Shown in pieces: positions 9,789-16,898 of a DNA stretch of 64,000 bases; position 1 is the first letter of the stretch, and each line of letters starts with the position of its first letter. Position numbers and translations under genes: made by a program. Under the pieces are notes generated by a model. It was not told where the DNA came from. It did not search any database and worked only from the letters and a program-made list of their open reading frames with translations. The stretch spans positions 701,085 through 765,084 of the forward strand of contig JAEINU010000002.1 in the NCBI GenBank assembly GCA_016342685.1. The letters run 5' to 3'. This stretch comes from Bacteroidales bacterium. GTDB taxonomy: Bacteria; Bacteroidota; Bacteroidia; Bacteroidales; UBA12077.

Positions 9789-9826
9789 CAAATGTAATAA
9801 TATTTAGCAAAGTTCAAAATTTGAAC
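9789..9826 (-). promoter_or_regulatory. Symporter promoter overlapped by a palindrome
   Basis: On the minus strand the -33 TTG (9815-9817) and the -7 TACATTTG (9789-9796) are separated by 18 bases, a good Bacteroidota promoter. The -33 element lies inside the palindrome GTTCAAA-A-TTTGAAC (9812-9826), a plausible operator where a bound regulator would block RNA polymerase. Confidence 0.6.
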
Positions 9827-9851
9827 ACTTCTTTGAATTGCTATTTTGGGT

Positions 9852-9880
9852 AAAAAAAAGCCCGAGATAAAATCACGGGC
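9852..9880 (-). terminator. Terminator of the efflux operon
   Basis: On the minus strand a GCCCG...CGGGC stem with an A/T-rich loop is followed by eight T residues (9852-9859), 23 bases after the adaptor stop codon. Confidence 0.85.
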
Positions 9881-9902
9881 TCCTATAATCAATAATTAAC
9901 TC

Positions 9903-10982
9903 CTACAATGGTATTTTAATTTTATCATCTTTTGTTATGCCTGATAATACTTCAATGTTAATTCCATCTGATAATCCAATCTTAACCAATCTCTTATCAT
10001 AAACTTGTGGAGCAGTTTCAATTTCAACAAACACTGAATCTTCATCAAAAATCAGCAAGCTTTCAGCAAGAGCCAAAACACTATCTTTCCGTGCTAAAAC
10101 AATATCTGCATTAGCACTATATCCTGCACGAATAAAGAAATCCTTTTGTAATTCAACTGCCGCTTTTATTTCAAACTGTATAGCTCCATTCTCTTCAACA
10201 CCTTTTGGAGAAATATACTCTAAATAAGCATTAAACTTCGTTTCTTCAATCGCACCTATAGTAAGCAGAAGATTCATTCCAGTTTTTATTTTTCCAACTT
10301 CAGTTTCATCAACCTTTCCTTCAAAAATCATTTCTCCCATATCAGCTACGACTGCTATTGTAGTTCCTGCATTAAAGGTATTACTTTCAATTACAGAGTT
10401 CCCTTGTTCAACCGGAACATCTAAAACCATACCTTCAATTGTTGATCTTATAAGCGTATTTGTCGAAGATTTGGAATCCTTTGTAACACCTTCTTTTATA
10501 AGTTGTAAATTATTTTCTGCCGAATTTAACTCAGACTTTGATCTATTTAAAGCAATTTCATACTGCTGAAATTCTGCGGCAGGAATAACTCCTTCATCAA
10601 AAATTTTCTTTTGTCTTTCGTGCACTAATTTAGCATCTTCAAAATCTATTTTTGCTTGATCAAGACGTGCTTCTGCATTATTTAAACTGATCATATTAGG
10701 AATGATTCGAACTTTAGCAATTAAATCTCCATTTTTCACTACATCACCTGGTTCGATATAAACATCTTCAATAATTCCAGAGACTTGAGGTTTAATTTCA
10801 ATTTCTTTACGAGGCACAACCGATCCTGTGGCTACAGTTTTCTTAATTATATCGGTTATAAATGCATTTTCGGTTTCGAAAATAATAGGTTCCTTTTTTG
10901 ATTTTTGATATAAGAAATAAATCGTTGCAATAAAGACACCAATTATAACTATTAACAGAATGATTCTAAATACTTTTTTCAT
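9903..10982 (-). CDS. Efflux adaptor (MacA/HlyD-like membrane fusion protein)
   Basis: Periplasmic adaptor of 359 residues, anchored by one N-terminal membrane helix (about residues 5-24). It has the usual order: a biotinyl-lipoyl-like half-motif ('IKPQVSGIIEDVYIEPGDVV'), an alpha-helical hairpin (about 100-165), then lipoyl and beta-barrel domains. It is the last gene of a four-gene operon with an ATPase and two MacB-type permeases, so it most likely links the permeases to an outer-membrane channel. No TolC-like gene is in the operon, so the channel must be encoded elsewhere. Substrate is unknown; antimicrobial peptides, drugs and lipids are all possible for this class. Confidence 0.88.
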   Translation of the reverse strand: MKKVFRIILLIVIIGVFIATIYFLYQKSKKEPIIFETENAFITDIIKKTVATGSVVPRKEIEIKPQVSGIIEDVYIEPGDVVKNGDLIAKVRIIPNMISLNNAEARLDQAKIDFEDAKLVHERQKKIFDEGVIPAAEFQQYEIALNRSKSELNSAENNLQLIKEGVTKDSKSSTNTLIRSTIEGMVLDVPVEQGNSVIESNTFNAGTTIAVVADMGEMIFEGKVDETEVGKIKTGMNLLLTIGAIEETKFNAYLEYISPKGVEENGAIQFEIKAAVELQKDFFIRAGYSANADIVLARKDSVLALAESLLIFDEDSVFVEIETAPQVYDKRLVKIGLSDGINIEVLSGITKDDKIKIPL

Positions 10983-11003
10983 ATTTATTTTGATTATTAT
11001 AAA

Positions 11004-12266
11004 TTATTCAGTTCTTAAAGCATCAATAGGTTTTATGCTCACAGCTCTTTTTGCTGGTATTAATCCTGCAAAAATTCCTGCGAATATTAATATTATCAGC
11101 GCTGAAATAGCAATACTAAAGTCCACTTCTGGGTTTTTAAACATTTCAGCACTTGAGTTACTCGATTCTAATATAAAATTAATGAGTTCGATCAACCAGA
11201 ATCCGCATACAAGTCCAATAGCACCAGCAATAGAAGTTAAAAAAACTGCCTCATTAATTATTTGCAATATAATATTTGCAGGAGTTGCACCAATAGCGCG
11301 TTGTATACCTATCTCTTTTGTTCGTTCCTTTACAATTACAAGCATAATATTACTCACCCCAATTACTCCAGCAAGCAGTGTTCCTATCCCTACAATCCAT
11401 ATTAGTCCATTTATTCCAGCAAATAAGCCTCGCATTTTCTTAAACTCCTTTGATACATTGAAACCTCCAACTGCTCTTTCATCATCAGGTGCAATTGAGT
11501 GTCTTCTTTTTAATATCTCTTTTGCTTTTTCTTCAACAATTCCTACCGGGATTTCTTCACTTGCTGTCATTGCATACCAGCCAACATCCTCTCCAAAATT
11601 ATAGATTCTTTGTAATGTAGTAAATGGCATATGAACATTTTGTTCTTCACGTTCAGCTTGCTGCCCTCCCTTTTTAGATTTAAATACACCAACAACTTTA
11701 AAATACACCCCACTAATTTTTATATATTGTTCTAAAGGATTTTCTTCAGGTTCAAAAAGGACTTCAACTACTCTTTTACCAATTACAACAACTTTCCTAT
11801 TATTCTTTATATCGAGCTCATTTATAAATCTTCCTGAAGTAATTTTTATAGGATCAATTCTATTCCATGCGGGGTAATCACCGAAGATAGTAAAAGCACC
11901 TGTTTTTCTTCCACGTACGGCATTATTAGATCCATCACCGCCTCGTCCTTGTAATCGTGGAGACAAATCTTTTAGTTCCGGTATTTTCTCTAATAGGGCT
12001 TTTGTATCTCCATTATTAAAACGATAAGATCTTCCACGAGGAAAACCTTTATATGCAACACTGGTTTGTTGTGTCCACATAAAGCAACTATTGGTTGCAA
12101 AATCTCCCATATTTTGATAAATAGCATTTTGCAAACCATTCCCAGAACCAAGCATTATTATGAGCATAAATATTCCCCAAAAAACTCCAAAAGCAGTAAA
12201 AAAAGTTCTAACCTTATTACTTTTCAAGGTATTAATTATCTCTTTCCATTTATCTACATCAATCAT
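11004..12266 (-). CDS. MacB-type ABC transporter permease (second of pair)
   Basis: 420 residues with one N-terminal membrane helix ('FFTAFGVFWGIFMLIIMLGS'), a large periplasmic MacB core domain (about 60-270) and three C-terminal membrane helices forming the FtsX domain. The FtsX signature is 'KERTKEIGIQRAIGATPANI', and the C-terminal tail is 'AGLIPAKRAVSIKPIDALRTE', typical of MacB-like permeases that lack a fused ATPase. It is clearly homologous to the adjacent upstream permease gene. The two probably form a heterodimer served by one ATPase. The gap is 21 bases to the adaptor gene and 26 bases from the other permease. Confidence 0.9.
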   Translation of the reverse strand: MIDVDKWKEIINTLKSNKVRTFFTAFGVFWGIFMLIIMLGSGNGLQNAIYQNMGDFATNSCFMWTQQTSVAYKGFPRGRSYRFNNGDTKALLEKIPELKDLSPRLQGRGGDGSNNAVRGRKTGAFTIFGDYPAWNRIDPIKITSGRFINELDIKNNRKVVVIGKRVVEVLFEPEENPLEQYIKISGVYFKVVGVFKSKKGGQQAEREEQNVHMPFTTLQRIYNFGEDVGWYAMTASEEIPVGIVEEKAKEILKRRHSIAPDDERAVGGFNVSKEFKKMRGLFAGINGLIWIVGIGTLLAGVIGVSNIMLVIVKERTKEIGIQRAIGATPANIILQIINEAVFLTSIAGAIGLVCGFWLIELINFILESSNSSAEMFKNPEVDFSIAISALIILIFAGIFAGLIPAKRAVSIKPIDALRTE

Positions 12267-12292
12267 TTCAATAATTTTTGATAATCTGAAAA

Positions 12293-13519
12293 CTACTCAT
12301 CTCTTAATGCTTCTATTGGCTTAATACTAGCCGCTTTTCTTGCAGGTACAAATCCAGCAATAGCACCAGAAACTATTAATAAAATGGTTGCACTTACTGC
12401 TATTCTAAAATCGGCTTCCGGATTTGTAAAAAATTCGGATTGAATATGAGGCGATATTAATTCTAATAAGCCTACACCGAGAACCAGACCAACATAACCT
12501 GCAAATGCAGTAATCAATATCGATTCTAATAAAACCAATCCAATTATTGATCCCGGAGTAGCTCCTATAGCCTTTCTTATTCCTATTTCCTTTGTTCTTT
12601 CTTTCACAACAATTAACATTATGTTGCTAACACCAACTATACCCGCAATTATGGTTCCTATGCCTATTATCCATACAAAAAGACGGATTCCTGAAAATAA
12701 ATTCTGAAACTTTTCATATTCTTCAACATTATTATTAATGAACAGTGCGCGTTGATCACTTTTATCAAACTTATGTCGAATAGAGTATTTACTTCTAATA
12801 TCATTTTCAATTTTCATACTCTCTTCCATTGTTGCATCGCCAGTTGTAAAAGCAAGATTATGAATTTCGTTTCCGCCAGTAAATACTTTTTGTGCTGTTG
12901 AAACTGAGATATATACACGCTGATTATCACGTTCGGAGCTATCTTCATATAATCCAATAACTTTAAAGGGAATATTATTTATTTTAATGTATTTCCCAAG
13001 GAAATCTTCTTCTTTAAACAAAGCCTTCTTAACATCAGTACTTATTGCAACAACCTTTCGACTAGCTTTAACATCAATATCATTTATAAAGCGCCCTTCA
13101 ATAATTTCTACATTTTCCAAAACCTTTGTCCCCGGATGAACAGCTACAATATCGTAATTTCCATATTCGCTTTTGTATGAAATATTTCTTTGTCGAAAAA
13201 CACTTAAACGAGCAGATAGATTTTCGATATTTTTAATCTCTCGTTTAGAATAATCGTAATCTTCATTGGTAAATTGTATTCTTCTTCCAGGCTTTAATCC
13301 CTTATAAGGCATACTGGTTTGTCCCCGATATATCCAAATACTATTTGTAGCATCTCGTTCGAACTGAATTCTTACTCCATTTTCTAATCCTCGGCCCGAT
13401 CCTAACAATATAATAAGCATAAATATTCCCCAAGCTACACTAAAACCAGTAAGAAAAGTGCGAAGTTTATTCTTCCTTATTGTTGCAAATATCTCTTGCC
13501 ACTTATCAATATCAAACAT
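12293..13519 (-). CDS. MacB-type ABC transporter permease (first of pair)
   Basis: 408 residues with the same architecture as its neighbour: N-terminal membrane helix, MacB periplasmic core and three C-terminal helices. The motif 'KERTKEIGIRKAIGATPGSI' and the tail 'FVPARKAASIKPIEALRDE' identify the FtsX domain. Its start overlaps the ATPase stop by 8 bases, so the two are translationally coupled. The presence of two diverged permeases rather than one suggests a heterodimeric exporter produced by an old tandem duplication. Confidence 0.9.
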   Translation of the reverse strand: MFDIDKWQEIFATIRKNKLRTFLTGFSVAWGIFMLIILLGSGRGLENGVRIQFERDATNSIWIYRGQTSMPYKGLKPGRRIQFTNEDYDYSKREIKNIENLSARLSVFRQRNISYKSEYGNYDIVAVHPGTKVLENVEIIEGRFINDIDVKASRKVVAISTDVKKALFKEEDFLGKYIKINNIPFKVIGLYEDSSERDNQRVYISVSTAQKVFTGGNEIHNLAFTTGDATMEESMKIENDIRSKYSIRHKFDKSDQRALFINNNVEEYEKFQNLFSGIRLFVWIIGIGTIIAGIVGVSNIMLIVVKERTKEIGIRKAIGATPGSIIGLVLLESILITAFAGYVGLVLGVGLLELISPHIQSEFFTNPEADFRIAVSATILLIVSGAIAGFVPARKAASIKPIEALRDE

Positions 13520-14204
13520 AAACTAGTTTTTTTGTATTATGTTCAAACTCAATTATACCATCTTTTAAATGAATGATTCTGTCTGTTTTTTCAGAGATAT
13601 CTTGTTCATGAGTAACAATAATCATTGTTATTCCATCTTTATTGATTTCTCGAAATAATTCCATTACTTCAATTGAAGTTGCAGAATCCAAAGCTCCCGT
13701 TGGTTCATCTGCAAGAATCACTTTAGGTTTACTAATCATTGCTCGTGCAATTGCAACACGTTGTTTTTGACCACCCGACAGCTCGCTTGGCATATGTTCC
13801 GCCCAATCTTTTAACCCCATTTTATCTAAATAATCCAATGCTATTTTGTTTCTTTTTTTCCGACTCACTCCCTGATAATATAAAGGAAGAGCAACATTCT
13901 CGACAGCATTTTTAAAAGAAATCAGATTAAATGATTGAAAAACAAATCCAAGTAAATTATTTCGATAATGAGCAGCCTTCTTCTCAGTTAGGTTACTCAT
14001 TAATGTACCATTTAATTTGTACGAACCTTGATCGTATGAATCTAAAATCCCAAGAATATTAAGTAATGTAGATTTTCCTGAACCCGAAGAACCCATTATT
14101 GAAACTAATTCGCCTTGTTCAATTGTTAAATCTAGTCCCTTTAATACATGTAGTTTATTATTTCCAGTTATATATGATTTATGCAATCTCTTTAATTCAA
14201 TCAT
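13512..14204 (-). CDS. ABC transporter ATPase (MacB/LolD-like)
   Basis: 230-residue nucleotide-binding subunit: Walker A 'GSSGSGKST' (about 37-45), Q-loop 'GFVFQSFNLI', signature 'LSGGQKQRVAIARA', Walker B 'VILADEPTGALD' and H-loop 'IVTHEQD'. This is the LolD/MacB subgroup that powers FtsX-type permeases in mechanotransmission exporters. It is the first gene of the operon with the two permeases and the adaptor. The 252-base upstream region, shared with the divergent aminotransferase gene, must hold its promoter, but I see no exact TAnnTTTG box for it. Confidence 0.92.
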   Translation of the reverse strand: MIELKRLHKSYITGNNKLHVLKGLDLTIEQGELVSIMGSSGSGKSTLLNILGILDSYDQGSYKLNGTLMSNLTEKKAAHYRNNLLGFVFQSFNLISFKNAVENVALPLYYQGVSRKKRNKIALDYLDKMGLKDWAEHMPSELSGGQKQRVAIARAMISKPKVILADEPTGALDSATSIEVMELFREINKDGITMIIVTHEQDISEKTDRIIHLKDGIIEFEHNTKKLVYV

Positions 14205-14456
14205 AAGCGATATAGATTTTTGAGTAATTCTTTTTATTCAAGTTTTATACCAAAGCTCATATAATTCTAATAATCTACTCATTACATTATACAGCCCGTT
14301 ATATTTATTCAATTATACTTGCACGTATCTGTACATCATTGTCCTATAACGAACATATGATGCTTCATAATGTAAAAAACGTACTTTAAAACATCCTTAA
14401 ATAATACGTATTTCTAGTTAGTATTATTACATTTAAACCTTAAAAATTATACGCAA

Positions 14457-15287
14457 ATGGAATCCATTAATGACTATTATATTCATAATTTTAAGTTGTT
14501 GGAAAGCTCCAATTTCGATGAAAAGATTTTAAAAGAAGGTACATCAATATATGAAGTAATTAGAATTGAAAATACAATTCCATTATTTTTAGAGAATCAT
14601 TTAAACAGATTATTTCATTCTGCTGATATATCAAACCTAAATATCGATCTGAGTTACTGCGATATTGAAATCTTAATTGAGCAGTTAATTAAAAAAAATA
14701 AAGTTTTAAATGGAAAAATAAAAATTGTTGCTTTATACAATTCCAATAATAAATCGGAAAAAGAACTTCTCATTTATTTCACCCCGCATTACTTTCCAAC
14801 AAAATTTGAAATTCTAGAAGGTGTAAATATTGGTATTTGCAAAGTCACAAGAACAAATCCAAATGCTAAAATTTTAAATACTAAAGCAAGAGCTAAAGCA
14901 GATAAGTCTATTACCAAAAAAAAGCTATTTGAAGTTTTGCTTCAGAACGATGCAGGATATATAACCGAAGGTAGTCGATCAAATATTTTTTTTATTAAAA
15001 ACAATACAATTTTCACTCCTCCAGAAAATGATATTTTAATGGGAATCACCAGAAATAATATCATTAGTGTCTGTAATCAATACAATATAAATATCATTGA
15101 AAAGAAAATTCATAGTTCGGAAATTTCAGAAATGGATTCTGCTTTTATTAGTGGCACTTCGCTAAAGGTTTTACCTGTAAGGTGTATTGAAACACAAATA
15201 TTTAATACTAGAAATAGCATTTTAATGGATATAATTACATTATACGATGCTATGATTGAAGAATATGTACTAAGTAAATTATCCTAA
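14457..15287 (+). CDS. Class IV PLP-dependent aminotransferase / ADC-lyase-like
   Basis: 276-residue fold-type IV PLP enzyme. The start region has 'LKEGTSIYEVIRIENTIPLF', the N-terminal region has the typical 'LENHLNRLFHSA', and the PLP-binding lysine is expected in 'NPNAKILNTKARAKADKS'. The family motif appears as 'GYITEGSRSNIFFIKNNTIF', and the cofactor-side loop as 'ILMGITRNNIISVC'. Relatives include branched-chain aminotransferases, D-amino acid aminotransferase and 4-amino-4-deoxychorismate lyase. The sequence does not let me choose among them, and no biosynthetic neighbours help. It converges on the uracil-DNA glycosylase gene with a 9-base overlap of the coding ends. Confidence 0.85.
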   Translation: MESINDYYIHNFKLLESSNFDEKILKEGTSIYEVIRIENTIPLFLENHLNRLFHSADISNLNIDLSYCDIEILIEQLIKKNKVLNGKIKIVALYNSNNKSEKELLIYFTPHYFPTKFEILEGVNIGICKVTRTNPNAKILNTKARAKADKSITKKKLFEVLLQNDAGYITEGSRSNIFFIKNNTIFTPPENDILMGITRNNIISVCNQYNINIIEKKIHSSEISEMDSAFISGTSLKVLPVRCIETQIFNTRNSILMDIITLYDAMIEEYVLSKLS

Positions 15288-16016
15288 CCAATTAATTATT
15301 GTTAAGGATTCTTTAAAGCAGTTTATTTCACCAAATAGAAAATCATCGTTGCGCCCTTCTTTATTATAACACATCATTGGGTGCATTGATTCAATTTTCT
15401 TTTCAATCTTAATTCCATTAACAATAGCTTTGGCATTATTTCCCCATAAAAACCATTTAATATCTTTATTTGCTACAGCTATATAATTTAAAAGTAGATT
15501 TGTAAAGTTTCTCCAATATTTCTCATGGCTGTTTGAAACCCCAATTTTACATGTAAAGGATGTATTAAGTAACAAAACTCCCTGCTTTTCCCATTCTACA
15601 AATAATTGATCTGGTTTAACTAAAGGGAAATTCAAACCAATTTCCTTCTTTATTTCACTATACTTTAGATATTTATTGTTATAAGCAAAATAAATTGATC
15701 GGATAATATTCTTTAAGGATACATTACTAAATTTATCATTCCACGAGTTAAGAGTTCCAACTTCAAAAGCTCTCCCCGTTGCAACGCCCTCTTGAGGATA
15801 AGGATCTTGCCCCAAAATAACAATCTTAACTTCGCTTAATGGCTTAGAAAGAAATCTCAATACATTTTGAGACTTTGGAGTAAAATTATTTCTGGATAAA
15901 CCTATTTGATTTTCGATATTAACTAACTCAAGAATAATCTCTTTTGTAAGAAATGTATTCCAGGATTTATGGATAAAATTTAAATTTTCGAGAAAGTAAG
16001 AAGTCAAATTATTCAT
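15279..16016 (-). CDS. Uracil-DNA glycosylase, divergent family 1-like
   Basis: Base-excision repair enzyme removing uracil from DNA. The water-activating loop is 'VIVLGQDPYPQEGVATGRAF' with the catalytic Asp of GQDPY. Family 1 enzymes normally have His after that Tyr, and here it is Pro. Further motifs are 'GVLLLNTSFTCKIG' (uracil pocket), 'FLWGNNAKA' and a DNA-intercalation loop starting 'MHPM' in place of HPSPLS. At 245 residues it is of usual length. The altered loop suggests a diverged UDG subgroup rather than standard Ung. It is the last gene of a short operon with the two genes upstream (7-base gap). Confidence 0.8.
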   Translation of the reverse strand: MNNLTSYFLENLNFIHKSWNTFLTKEIILELVNIENQIGLSRNNFTPKSQNVLRFLSKPLSEVKIVILGQDPYPQEGVATGRAFEVGTLNSWNDKFSNVSLKNIIRSIYFAYNNKYLKYSEIKKEIGLNFPLVKPDQLFVEWEKQGVLLLNTSFTCKIGVSNSHEKYWRNFTNLLLNYIAVANKDIKWFLWGNNAKAIVNGIKIEKKIESMHPMMCYNKEGRNDDFLFGEINCFKESLTIINWLG

Positions 16017-16023
16017 GAATAGA

Positions 16024-16521
16024 TTATTCTTGCCCTTTAAACATTTTCCACAAAGCTTGTTCTTTTTTGTAGTCGTAAAATGAATCTACAAACTCTGTCA
16101 TTTTCTGCACTGACCATACACCAAACGAATATTGTTTAAACAAAGCTTCATTCCCCTTGATAATATACAAAACTGGTATTCCAAAACTATACCGTATTTC
16201 AAGATCAAGTTCAGGAAGCCATTCGTTTAATTCTTTCTGAATTTTACTTCCATATATAATACCAATAGAAACTTCATTCCCTTTGGCAACAAATTTACCA
16301 AGGTGCTTATAACTTAGCCTAAGAATTGTAATGTCGCGTATCAAAATAGAAGTTACAATTAGAATAATAACTTTAATCTCATTCCAATGGTAAGGTGGTA
16401 GAACTAATAAAAACACTAATAGAACTTCGAGAGAATATAACCAATAGTTTCTTTTAAGGAAAAGAAAAATTCGGCTCATAAAACCCTGATCCTGAGATGT
16501 TGAATGATAGTTTAATTGCAT
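16024..16521 (-). CDS. Small membrane protein with soluble C-terminal domain, unknown function
   Basis: 165 residues. Two hydrophobic segments, about 29-45 and 51-72, form a hairpin in the membrane. The C-terminal 90 residues are soluble and end with 'GIPVLYIIKGNEALFKQYSF', which faintly recalls the cis-Pro and last strands of a thioredoxin fold. There are no CxxC cysteines, so no redox role can be claimed. It lies between a TPR protein gene (4-base gap) and uracil-DNA glycosylase (7-base gap), so it is very likely co-transcribed with both. I do not recognise the family. Confidence 0.7.
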   Translation of the reverse strand: MQLNYHSTSQDQGFMSRIFLFLKRNYWLYSLEVLLVFLLVLPPYHWNEIKVIILIVTSILIRDITILRLSYKHLGKFVAKGNEVSIGIIYGSKIQKELNEWLPELDLEIRYSFGIPVLYIIKGNEALFKQYSFGVWSVQKMTEFVDSFYDYKKEQALWKMFKGQE

Positions 16522-16525
16522 AGTA

Positions 16526-16855
16526 TTAATCTAACCAAGGGTCATTATTTAAATTTGTTGATTCGAAAATATCTAAAGCTTCAAATTTTAATATTTCTTT
16601 TATCATTTCAACCTTTGACTTAATAAGTTTATTATCCTTATCTGCCTTTAAAGCCTTATTATAATCGTTTAACGCAAAAGAGAATTTTTGTTCTGCATAA
16701 TGCAAATCCCCTCTTATTGTTAACCATCGGGAATCTTCAGAATATTTCTCAACAGCTTCGTTTAACAGATCCAATGCCTTGCCAAACTCTTTATTCTGAA
16801 TATATCCTTTTACTTTATTCTCTAAATCCACCATAAATTTATGCATAATTTGCAT
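16526..16855 (-). CDS. Small TPR-repeat protein
   Basis: 109 residues made largely of two or three tetratricopeptide-like helical hairpins ('FGKALDLLNEAVEKYSEDSR', then 'AEQKFSFALNDYNKALKADK'). No signal peptide or membrane segment is visible, so it is probably a cytoplasmic adaptor. A -7-like box TAAATTTG at 16857-16864 sits immediately before the longest ATG. Transcription would then begin near 16850, so the true start is more likely Met4 (16846) or Met8 (16834). It heads the operon with the membrane protein and the glycosylase. Confidence 0.75.
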   Translation of the reverse strand: MQIMHKFMVDLENKVKGYIQNKEFGKALDLLNEAVEKYSEDSRWLTIRGDLHYAEQKFSFALNDYNKALKADKDNKLIKSKVEMIKEILKFEALDIFESTNLNNDPWLD

Positions 16856-16898
16856 ACAAATTTAGATCAAAACAATAAAATAAAGTTAAATATATGAA

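Noticed and set aside
9789-9826. Palindrome as part of a riboswitch
   Set aside because: It lies upstream of the predicted transcription start, so it would not be in the RNA.
14205-14456. Small RNA or gene in the divergent region before the aminotransferase
   Set aside because: No hairpin with T tract and no credible reading frame was seen.
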